This document shows positions 1 to 9,015 of a DNA stretch of 64,000 bases, one piece after another. Numbering within the stretch: position 1 is the first letter of the stretch; every line of letters begins with the position of its first letter. The translations under genes were made by a program, and so were the position numbers. Origin of the DNA: Mycosarcoma maydis (taxonomy: Eukaryota; Basidiomycota; Ustilaginomycetes; Ustilaginales); NCBI RefSeq assembly GCF_000328475.2, contig NC_026479.1, forward strand, positions 1 through 64,000, given 5' to 3'. The notes beneath the pieces are model-generated. The model searched no databases. It was not told the origin of the DNA and saw nothing but the letters and a program-made list of their open reading frames with translations.

Positions 1-2
1 TT

Positions 3-581
3 CTTGGACTGTTGGAACGTGGAGTAGCCGTGCAAATAGAGAACCCGGAGTATGGCCTCGATGGCATCATCCCGGTCTTCATAGGTCATCTCGACCGGCC
101 CTTCGTTGATGGTTCGTCGACCGATGCCTCCAACATCACCCTTGAGCCCGGAGAGGCCGAGATGCACGCTGCGCGCTACATGACCTACGTTGCCTGGGAA
201 GCAAAGAACCAAAGGGATCCACAGGACACCACGTTCCTTGCTAGTTCAGCGTTTGCCATTGCTGGACCGGTGATCAAGAGCGCCTCGATGGCACCGCCGA
301 ACGAGAAGCCACTGACCGAACAGGCTCTGTTGAGCGTGCTTCTCGACCTTGGCACAAGGACCGGATTCAAACAAGCGCCAGACGGCTTACGACCTCAAGT
401 GATACCTCTTACGGGTCAACAGTGTCCTCGGCTGTGCATTCGGGGTATGCTCGATTCGCACACTTACCCCTGTCTCGACCTTTTCGAGCTCCGCCCAACC
501 TTGGTGGACATTCTGTCGTCTAGCTCCGATTCCGCATTCAACCCTGTCAGCTTCATGAATAATCTCCTGTCGCATGGGTAG
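3..581 (+). CDS. 3' end of an unknown protein gene, cut by the window edge
   Basis: The reading frame is open from the first bases of the window to a TAG at 579-581, giving about 192 residues with no internal ATG near the beginning that looks like a true start. The gene therefore most likely begins to the left of the window. Composition is that of a soluble globular protein with no transmembrane stretch. The C-terminal part has a few cysteines (two in a PRLC..RG context, one in YPCLD). I do not recognise the family. The frame is the longest on either strand here and its composition resembles that of the identified genes, which is the main support for it being real. Confidence 0.55.
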   Translation, partial: LGLLERGVAVQIENPEYGLDGIIPVFIGHLDRPFVDGSSTDASNITLEPGEAEMHAARYMTYVAWEAKNQRDPQDTTFLASSAFAIAGPVIKSASMAPPNEKPLTEQALLSVLLDLGTRTGFKQAPDGLRPQVIPLTGQQCPRLCIRGMLDSHTYPCLDLFELRPTLVDILSSSSDSAFNPVSFMNNLLSHG

Positions 582-1813
582 AAGCCCTTTTGCACTCCAT
601 ATCGATCGTGGGTTGATCATGGCCGCTTCGAGACCAATAACGGTCCAGCATGGACCTGGGCTCAACGCGTCTGAACCCAGTCGAGTGAGCTCGATCCGCA
701 CCTGCTCTGGAGTCATCGCCAAAGACAACGTTCAACACTGCTCTGCAGGCCCGAAGCGGCACTAGCACACTCGATTTCGTCTCTCTTCTGACCCTTTCCG
801 CAGCTCTCTCCTGTCTAGGTTTTCGTACGCAATTGCAATCGTGAATGTATATGTTTTTCTTTCGCCAGGTTATGTTTTGCTCGAACCTTGCCCACCGCAA
901 ACAAACACAACAGAGACCTCGTGCGCGCGACGCTGACTGAGAAAAACTGTTAGAGGACGGAGCGGTGTTTCGGCTCGCATCAGGCCGGCCATCGCGATGG
1001 GCATCGGTATATCGATCTCTGATGCATGAGGATGAGGAGGTGGGGACCCGAGTCCTATTCCTGCATGCTTCGTTTCGTTCTCCTCAGGGTAGGCGCACAA
1101 ACCAAATGACTCAATTAGTTGCGTTCTATCTTGGGTGCAGCCAAATGACCGTTTTTTGCCTGTACATCCCGTGCGACGTTGTTATCAGTAATATAGCCGC
1201 GAGTTGAAGATTACAACCCAAGTCCGATCGGTTGTCGACCTGCCTTCGGTACAGCGGTTAAGCTTCAAGTCCGCGTCCTACCATTCAGGCTTGCGTCACC
1301 GCGACTGATCGCGCACGCCAGAAGATCAACGGATCTGGTCAGAATTGGGATAACTATTCACGATCGTGACAATCGCTGCTTGAGAAATCTGAGTATGGTT
1401 GAAGCTCGGCAGATCGCATAATTGCTGCAACATGAATACTAACGAATTACCTAAAGTCGACGCAATGCTGACTCTTCTGCATTGGTCTGATACGGTTGCA
1501 GTAGATCATCATTCGATGGAGTTACGCTAGAGGTTGCCCGTTACCTTGATGGGTAAGTTGGTCACGGTACCGCGAGGGACCGCATTCAGCTTCGAGGAAA
1601 ACAAAATAAAGACAAACATCAAGTCCAGAAATACGTGAATCCACGGTCAGTTGGTTTTTTGACAATCCAAGATCGACCACTGAGCGTTTAGATGGTTTGT
1701 TCGAGCGTCAACCGCGCCAAAGCTCAGCTTCGAACCACCGTCTGATCCTCCACCTATGCCCACCCATCACCACCACGCCCCGACCATCACAGCTGGCTGC
1801 TGAAACTGGCACA
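582..1813. other. intergenic, 1.2 kb
   Basis: No convincing gene on either strand. The short frames present are unlike neighbouring proteins. The stretch holds one copy of the dispersed repeat described at 1202-1278. Confidence 0.6.
1202..1278 (+). repeat. dispersed repeat copy A with tRNA A-box-like segment
   Basis: Positions 1202-1236 match the reverse complement of 6146-6180 at 33 of 35 bases by eye. The similarity continues more weakly to about 1278. That extension includes GGTACAGCGGTTAAGC, which resembles a tRNA D-arm / A box. It may be a remnant of a tRNA-derived short interspersed element. No intact tRNA can be folded. Confidence 0.5.
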
Positions 1814-2304
1814 ATGACTTTTTCGGCGGCCGAACAACCGTGAATCGACGCAAAACATGTGGCACTCTTCACCACCGCATCGCGCCCATTCTCCGCCGAC
1901 TGGATCGAGACGCAACGCCGAGCCGCGGAGCGAGCCTCCATCACCAATGACAACCTCGACGACAAGATCCAGCTGACGCCCATCTCGGGCCACTTCGTCG
2001 GCTGGACGCCGTACAAGCTCGGGCGCGACTACGTCTATCCGGAGCTCTTCGAGAAGCGGACGACGCACGCGTTCGTCTCCTTTGTCGTGCTTGGCAACCG
2101 GTCGCAGGAGGACGGCAAGTTTGTCATCGTCTGCGTCCACCCGGACTCATACAAAGGCAAGCCGCTCGAGCTGAAGCGACGGTGCGGATGGACGTGGAGT
2201 TTGCCGTCGAAATGCCCATCATCTTCCATGACGGCCATCAAGGCATCTTGGCGTGTGGCGAGGCGGAGCCCTACGATAACGATGCCGGACGAAACTCCCC
2301 TTAG
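1814..2304 (+). pseudogene. decayed protein-coding fragment
   Basis: Coding-like sequence runs in one frame from an ATG at 1814, is interrupted by a TGA at 1841-1843, and continues in the same frame to about 2175. There the protein-like character passes to the frame of 2182, which reads on to a TAG at 2302-2304. The two halves (…VGWTPYKLGRDYVYP… and …VEFAVEMPIIFHDG…) look like one globular protein with an in-frame stop and a one-base loss. An unrecognised intron could explain either break, but I found no good GT-AG pair near the second one. The family is not recognised. Decay is an inference from the reading frames alone. Confidence 0.4.
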
Positions 2305-2562
2305 GCCAGAGCCATTGATGCGGCAGTAGATGGAAAACAAGCAGAATATTGGCCAACGGGGTTTCCTGCATGTTTTGTCCTGGCCGGCATCGCACGGAAT
2401 TGACTCATTTGCACAGGCAGATTCGTTGCAAGATGAGCACGAGTGGAACTTGTGAAATTGCATTGGTAGTTGCAGATAGTTGTCCTACATAAATTTTTGA
2501 TCCATTGAGAGTCATGGTAATCCAAGTAAGGCTCAATAGCGCAGAGGTGAAGGAAGCACGAC

Positions 2563-3003
2563 CTAGTAGAAGACTTCGGCGGCGAGTTTTACGGTCATGC
2601 CAAGGAGTACGACTGAACTCGTTGCCCAGACGGCAAATCTGGCAGTGACCTTGTTGACGCTGACATGGATCAGACTGTGGACGACGCGCAAACCGACGTA
2701 TCCCCAAGCAAGGCGAGTAGTGAGAGGGTCCTTGACGTCCAAGAGAGTCAGCCCAAGAACGGCAGCATAGAACTGCGTGGGTTGTTCCAAGAGGTTGTTG
2801 AAGTTGTCAGCAGGCCACTGAACAAAAGCGGGAAGCTTGGTGGCCTTCTCCTGCTTGACCTTTTCGGGATCAAAGTCGATGTTGTACTTCTTGAGTGCTG
2901 GCGTCCTACGGTAGTAGAGAAGACCCTCGATTGCGAAAGTCCAGAGGCTGAGACCGACCAAGGGACCCAGAAGAGGCTTGCTGCCAAGGACGACGGAAGG
3001 CAT
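2563..3003 (-). CDS. MAPEG-family membrane protein
   Basis: This predicted 146-residue protein belongs to the MAPEG superfamily (membrane-associated proteins in eicosanoid and glutathione metabolism). About four hydrophobic segments are visible (roughly residues 8-30, 75-92, 98-115 and 123-142). The characteristic N..E....F pattern is at 70-79 (NLLEQPTQFY), and RVVHSLIH at 106-113 matches the R..HS..H signature. The frame is open for 47 codons upstream, but the ATG at 3003 gives the family's usual N-terminus and length. Members act in the endoplasmic reticulum or outer mitochondrial membrane, some as glutathione transferases or peroxidases; the substrate here is unknown. It is divergent from the oxidoreductase gene at 4033 across a 1-kb spacer rich in TCGTGA motifs. 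Confidence 0.85.
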   Translation of the reverse strand: MPSVVLGSKPLLGPLVGLSLWTFAIEGLLYYRRTPALKKYNIDFDPEKVKQEKATKLPAFVQWPADNFNNLLEQPTQFYAAVLGLTLLDVKDPLTTRLAWGYVGLRVVHSLIHVSVNKVTARFAVWATSSVVLLGMTVKLAAEVFY

Positions 3004-4032
3004 GATGATTGATGGAGAATGGGAAAAGCTGGAGGCAAATGGACGAGTGAGGTGGGCGAAGAACAAAGTAAGATGGAACGATGAATCGGTGGGAGCAACG
3101 CAGTTGTTGAGCAGAGACGTAGGTGGCTTTTTACATATGAGCACGCCGTGCTTGCCCGCACGGACGTAACCTTGTCCAGAGCAAACAAAAATCGTGAATC
3201 ACAGAATCGTGAATGGCTAAACAATCACGAATTGTGAACACCTGCGAGGCATTCAACACGTACAGTGCAGCTACTGTATTTTTGGAGAGGGCGAGTTGAG
3301 CAAGCCGAACGAGCCGAGCCGAGGTAGCCGATGTGACACTGAAAAGTGCGACTGTGGGCACTTGACGCAGAGCGTTGCAACCATGACGCAATCGTGAATG
3401 GTACAAAACGGAAACACGCGGCTTTGATCCAGTGTAATCACGAATATGATCCACGACCAAACTTAAAATTGTGAAAGATTCGTTTGCTGGCTACAATCAC
3501 AGTTTCATAAATTCAAATCACGAATCGATGATTCCACGTGATCCGTCACACGTCATCGAGCACTTCACCTGTTAGCAGACTGAATCGAACACGATCCGAA
3601 CACCCGCATGCCGCACGCCGCACCGTTTTGCGCTGCTAAACTCCGAAATCCAATCACGAATCCATGCCAAAGTTACAGAGTGGATGATTCGTGATTGTGG
3701 CTTCTAGATTCTTCCACTTGACGAACAACATAGTTTCCGCCGGACACGTCAAAGAGCAGCTCTTTGACTCATCCGAAGTTCCGAGTTGACTTGCCCCTCC
3801 TTAATCTCCGAGTTTCTCTGTCGATGGGAAGTTGTGCTTGATGGCCACCATAGCTGGGTAGCGCCGACGTCGTACGCCTAAAGGTGTTGGAGGCAGTTAT
3901 TGTGTGGGCGCGTATCTCCGACAGGTTCAGAGAATACTTTTAAACTCGATGCTCTCGATGCTCTCCTCGGTGACGATCCCTCGCCGTAACATAACATTGT
4001 AGCCGCTCTTGACCCCCGGATCCCACGTGAAT
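3004..4032. other. divergent intergenic region rich in TCGTGA motifs
   Basis: This spacer separates two divergently transcribed genes and should contain both promoters. No gene is visible. It is packed with copies of the intergenic 10-mer listed at 3190-3696. Confidence 0.65.
3190..3696. repeat. cluster of eight TCGTGA-core 10-mers
   Basis: AATCGTGAAT starts at 3190, 3205 and 3390. AATCACGAAT starts at 3223, 3436, 3516 and 3652, and its reverse complement at 3687. Eight exact copies in 507 bases is far above chance for a 10-mer. Confidence 0.8.
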
Positions 4033-4947
4033 ATGTCTCGACCCAAGTCCATCCTCATCCTCGGTGCCGGCGAACTCGGTGATCAGATTGTCTTGAATCT
4101 GGCAAACCATCAAGCTCGTGCCGACACCGAGATTGTCCTGCTCTTGCGCCCGTCGACCATTGAAACCCAAGACGAAGCCAAAAAAGCGAGGATTGCCAAG
4201 TACAGACAGAGCAAGGTCTCTATTATTCCTGGCGATGTAGCAGCAGCCACTCAGTCAGAGCTCACAGCTCTCTTCAAGCCTTTCGACATTGTGATTGGGT
4301 GCACGGGCATGGAAATGCCACCGGGAACGCAGACAAAGATTGCACGAGCTGCCCTGGATGCAGGCATCCCCAAGTTCTTCCCTTGGCAGTTCGGCCTCGA
4401 TTACGACGTCATCCAACGCAACACAAAGCACGATCTCTTCGCCGAGCAAGTTGCCATCCGCGATCTGCTCAGAGCCCAGAAACAGACGCAGTGGGTCATT
4501 GTGTCAACGGGCATGTTTCTCAGCTTCCTGTTTAGGAAAGATTTCGGACTGGTCGATCTCGAGAATGCCAGATTCACCGCCATCGGAAGCTGGGACAACA
4601 CTCTCACGGTCACAGCGGTGGAAGATATTGGCAACGTCGTCGCCGAGCTCATCTTTGTCACTCCGCAAGAGGACGGTGTCGTCTATATTTCCGGTGATTC
4701 CATCTCTATGGATCGGCTCGCCAACATAGTGCAAGACAAACTTGGCAGAAACGTCGAGAGAAGCCTCAAATCAGTCGATCAGTTAGAGCAAGAACTTGCT
4801 AACGATCCCACCAACCAGATGCGTATGTACAGGATCACTTTTGCTTCTGGGCTTGGGACGCACTGGGATCATGAAAACACCTATACAGCACGCAGAGGTT
4901 TGTCAACAATCTCTGTGGCTCAATGGGCGGCGAAGAATCTCAAGTAA
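4033..4947 (+). CDS. NmrA-like / isoflavone-reductase-like NAD(P)-binding oxidoreductase
   Basis: The predicted protein has 304 residues. A Rossmann dinucleotide motif, GAGELG, lies at residues 11-16 right after an N-terminal hydrophobic beta strand (ILIL). KFFPWQFGLDYD further in matches the F-P-S/W-x-F-G block of the PCBER / isoflavone reductase / NmrA group. Members are atypical short-chain dehydrogenases that reduce aromatic or phenylpropanoid substrates or act as redox-sensing regulators; the substrate cannot be told from sequence. The first in-frame ATG (4033) puts the Rossmann motif at the usual distance from the N-terminus; the open frame extends 8 codons upstream without an ATG. No signal peptide is seen, so it is probably cytosolic. 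Confidence 0.85.
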   Translation: MSRPKSILILGAGELGDQIVLNLANHQARADTEIVLLLRPSTIETQDEAKKARIAKYRQSKVSIIPGDVAAATQSELTALFKPFDIVIGCTGMEMPPGTQTKIARAALDAGIPKFFPWQFGLDYDVIQRNTKHDLFAEQVAIRDLLRAQKQTQWVIVSTGMFLSFLFRKDFGLVDLENARFTAIGSWDNTLTVTAVEDIGNVVAELIFVTPQEDGVVYISGDSISMDRLANIVQDKLGRNVERSLKSVDQLEQELANDPTNQMRMYRITFASGLGTHWDHENTYTARRGLSTISVAQWAAKNLK

Positions 4948-6099
4948 CCCTGTATTTCGCCGTATGCATGTGCCCTTTGCTCTCTTGTCTAAGTTGAATT
5001 GTCCCTAGAAATTTTGTTTGTCTTTGTTTGGTATCAGTGACTCAAAGCCAACCACGATACTCTCAGTGCGCTTCTGGCACGCCTCTATTATGTATATATA
5101 TTTAATGTTTCTATTACATTCAAGCGAATCTAAGACCTGACCTTCTTTGATACGAGTTTCGAGGACAAAAGCCGAGTGAAGGACGGACGTTGATGACAAC
5201 GTCAACGCAGAAGGCGGCTGATAGATAACTTGGCTGCAAGGACTGGGTTTTAGGGCCATGCTAGACTTGTACGAGCGAATGTGAAAGAGGGTTGGAGTCA
5301 ACACACAGGAGAGATGCGCTGTGTCACACGAGTCTAAGTAGCAGGCAAGCAGAACACAGCAGACGACAAGGGGCCGACGTGGGATTAAGATGGCGAGCCA
5401 CGTTTTAGGCCAAGGGTGCCTAGAGTGATTGATGAGCGGTACGAACAAGTGCTCGTCGAACAAGGGTAAGGGTCGAGCAAAGATACAAAGGCAGGCGTGA
5501 TAAAGATATGCAGTGGAGAATTGCGAGTACCGTCAAGGACGGCTGAGGCAGGCACGAGTACCGTGTACGGATGCACCAAAGGTCGACGGATTGCTGAGCG
5601 CATATTTTATTCAACGTAATACATGGTGAGTTATAACAATGCACACTAACACAGACACGTCCAAAGAGGTCTCCGAGCGACCTCAACTGGATGGAGGTTC
5701 GTTCTACTTGCTTGTTTTACTTGACTCGAGGGCTCAATGTGGGGCGGCCGGTGGTCTGATCAGCAGCCTTGGGTAGTGATTCTCTCTGATTGGGTCACAC
5801 CTAGAGCTCATTCTCGCGTCGCGCTGTAAGCGTTGTGGCACTGATGGGGGAGTTGATGCTACGAGTGGAAGGGCTGAAGCATCTGGTGGATCAGAGCTTT
5901 CCCTGCCAGAACAGGATGCTGCTATAGCTGATCTCACTCTGAACACTTCCATCGGCAAGACGAACCATGGCCACGGACATCCTTCGCTTCAGCTCGCCTT
6001 TGCTTTTGTATGATGCGCGCTGGACTCGAAATTTATGGAGGACCGCACAGCAACAGCGTCTGAGAGCACTCTTGACTGTCAGGACACGAGCGACTTTCG

Positions 6100-6180
6100 G
6101 GAGTCGGGGCGTTGAGGCTTAACCACTGTGCCAACAGGGTGTCTAGACAACCAATCGGACTTGGGTTGTAGTCTTCAACT
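6100..6180 (-). repeat. dispersed repeat copy B with tRNA A-box match
   Basis: Positions 6146-6180 are the inverted counterpart of 1202-1236 (33 of 35 bases). Read on the minus strand, they are followed by TGGCACAGTGGTTAAGC, which fits the RNA polymerase III A-box consensus. A weak B-box-like TTCGAGTCC follows at about 6021-6029, also on the minus strand. No complete tRNA fold is present. Confidence 0.5.
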
Positions 6181-7227
6181 GCTTTGTCTACTTTCCCAGC
6201 ACCTCGCTTGCGCCAGATCCATCCTGCAATCGCAACGGTGAATCGTGAACGTGAATGCGTGATAAGTTAAAGTAACTTAGGTTTCATGTCTGTCACAAAA
6301 GATCGAGGCTCGGCTATCATTATTATTCGTGATTATAATCAAATCCATTTTCTTCAGCCGAAATCGTGAATGAGATCTCAGTAACGTACATTCATGATTT
6401 CATGCGACACTCAAAGCCAGTCACGTGGGTGGCGGTGCTGTTTCAAAGACAGCTTACAGTTACAGTGACTGCCTTGACAGGCAGCGAGTGAGGGTGAAAG
6501 TGGATCGACAGAACGCAAGAAATGCTATGTTTTATGGTGCGGGCCATACAGCCAAGCTCTGTCTCTTCTGGTGTGTCTGACTGCACGCCAAGTACACATT
6601 TGTTCCTGACTAGTTAGCCGAGGTGCTCGCCTTAGGGTACGTGTTACAAGTGCCTTACTCTGTCAAGTTGCAAATCAAAAAAGACAGCTTTCCTTGCAAC
6701 TTTGTCCGGGTGCTGAGTTCGACCAGGTGTGAGTTGTCCTGGCTGGTACAATTGTACTCTTCTGCGGACTTGACCTCACTGATTCATTGTGCATTGGCGT
6801 GGAAGCGCCATGCTCACGAGGTCAATAGTGAATGTGTGCAAACGAGACAGGCTCTTTGCCCATGCGCTGAGCGCTTAGCTCGACTTCATTCAAGAAAAGA
6901 ACTCTTACGGACCGGTCCCTGTGCACATGTGAAAGGGGTGTCTTTCGTCTGCCACTTTGACAAAGGAAGAGGACACAGTATACAGTGTGGTTGGCGTCCG
7001 TGATGCACAGCAACTTTGTTAGTGGGGTGCAGCAAAGCGGAGCTTGAATCAATCCTTTGGTTCGCGTTTCACCTTACCCGAACCCAGGGTACGTGCTTGC
7101 AACGCTCACTCTCAACGTCAAAACGCCACATATCTGGCAAGTGCTCTCAGACAGATGGGGCTGTGAAAACGAGTTGCACTGTCCAAGCTCTTCCCCCCAT
7201 GGGCAATGATGTTGCAGATTGTAGCTC

Positions 7228-7237
7228 TATATATATA
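7228..7237 (+). promoter_or_regulatory. TATA-like element
   Basis: A TATATATATA run lies about 115 bases before the start codon of the spliced membrane protein gene, a plausible TATA position for a fungal promoter. Confidence 0.4.
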
Positions 7238-7351
7238 CATACGTAAGCAGCAATTCTGTGAGGCATTCAATTCCATCGACTTGTCGAGTTTCTCAACGGC
7301 CACTCACATTTGAACACAACTTCAATTTCGAGACAACGAACCCATTCAAAG

Positions 7352-8356
7352 ATGCTGTCCACCATCGTCTTCTCACTTGCTGTGCTGACATGCCTCTTTT
7401 CGCTGATCAGTTGGGCTATTACCGCAGACGTAAGTCCATAATCTCATCTTCGTTTGCTGTTCATCTTGGGTCGGAACTCTCACCTTCTGAATTCTCCTGT
7501 TCCCATTCTGTGATTGCTATCTTCAGCTTATCCCGTTCTACCAGGCGTACGATCATCTTGCGGTAAGCATCATCCTGCAGCATCAGTCCGTCACAATACA
7601 CACCTTGTCTTGGGATTACTGACCTGGTATCGACGCCACCTTTGTCTTATCTATGCTTAGTACTTCTACTATGGCTACGGTTCTGGATACGGCAAACGAG
7701 ACGGACGGAGTGGACCACTCGCAGTCAGTGCCGTCGAGTTGGTCATTGCACTATTTATTTTCCTCCTCACCCCAGCTCTGGCCTTTTTTGCATGGCGCGA
7801 GAGGCAGAGCGCAGGCATCATTCCACGGTGGCTCAATCTCAGCGTTCTTGGATTGAGCGCGGTTGGATTCATCGTCGCCATTGCACAGTTTGGAGTGTTC
7901 AGCCACGAAGGGTAGGTTGTATATGCTAGCTCACCGGTTTGCGGAATTACTGACTGACACTTTGCGTTTCCCTTTCAATGCTTCATCGCTATGCTAATCT
8001 TAGCATCCTGATTGGGGAGGTCGCAGGCCAGGCAGCCATGTTCTTCCTGACCACGCTACTCGGAAGTAAGTCACAGTCACGAGTGGTTGTGCCGCTTTCC
8101 TCGACTGTTGAATTTCATATAATTTAACGGCACAAACTGACTCGTGGTTCCTGCCTGTCGTTCTTTCGCCTCGTGCATTTACATAGTCTCGGCTACGATC
8201 TTGCCTTACCTCCCCGCATCGTTGATCGAGAGGATCAAGCAGACAGAGAGCCAGCATACTAACGCCACTCAAATGTCAGAGGTGGCACCCAAATCCACTG
8301 ACGTCGAGGCTGGCACTGTTACGCCCAACGCACCCGGTGCACCCGCTAATGCATAG
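7352..8356 (+). CDS. four-TM membrane protein, five exons, function unknown
   Basis: Five exons join in frame: 7352-7429, 7527-7562, 7661-7911, 8004-8065 and 8187-8356, giving 198 residues. All four introns begin GTAAG or GTAGG and end in AG, and phases match throughout. Hydrophobic segments lie at about residues 3-23, 63-83, 95-117 and 123-150. A Tyr/Gly-rich stretch (YFYYGYGSGYG) at 39-49 falls between the first two, and the C-terminal tail is polar and Thr/Pro/Ala-rich. The topology is that of a small tetraspan or MARVEL-like protein, but I cannot assign a family. It has the most introns for its size of any gene in the window. The ATG choice rests on the first exon forming a clean membrane segment or signal anchor. 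Confidence 0.75.
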
Positions 8357-9015
8357 GCTTGAAGAGCTTCTGAAAGATACGAGCAGGCTCCCGTTCCAGC
8401 CCATTACATCCTCCATATACCACCCAGGGTCACCCCTACCTGCGCCAGACTATGTGTTCGCAAAGTTCAACAGAGCCTTTCAGTGTTTCGAATGTCTGAT
8501 AAAAGTTCGCGTGCGCTGCTCAATGATACCACCCAATTCCCACCAACAATTGACGGCTTCGTTTTCATGGTGAGCTGTTTGTTCCGTGGAAGCAGCCATA
8601 CAGGTTGGTAATGAGACTGCGGCTAGCCGTGCAGGCTCCTTCCCTTTCAGTATAGACAGCTTGTTTGATTCTTGTGGTCCTGTTCGGCATCCAACATTTC
8701 ACAATTCGGTCTCTGGAAAGCCATGTGACGCTCATGATACATTACAAATGACTTCTGCGCCCAATTCAAGTACCACACTAAGACAGGTCTCCCAGACGAA
8801 AGGATGCTACGATTGCTTCAAAACCGTGAAGGTACTCGCAGCGCAACCAGCGAGTAAGTAAGTAGGCAAGGCATGGTTTGTTGAAACATCGATTTTCGAT
8901 TCGTGATTGGCTCTCCACATGAATTTCCTTGTTTCAAACATTAATTTGGTATCACCGTTCTTCTCGTCCTTCCACAGCTTCCCTGACCACGGTGACTATT
9001 GCTGTCCATTGCAAG
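8357..9015 (+). other. intergenic, 0.66 kb
   Basis: This contains the 3' flank of the membrane protein gene and the leader of the next gene, with one ATTCGTGATT at 8899. No gene is seen. Confidence 0.55.

Larger units (their letters stand above)
4948..7351. other. intergenic, 2.4 kb
   Basis: No gene could be supported; long frames here have no family features. It carries dispersed repeat copy B, several TCGTGA motifs (6325, 6362, and a near match at 6241), a TAACTTAG at 6273 and a TATA-like run before the next gene. Confidence 0.6.

Noticed and set aside
3190..3696. CRISPR-like array
   Set aside because: Repeats are only 10 bases, in both orientations, with irregular spacing and no cas genes, in a eukaryotic genome.
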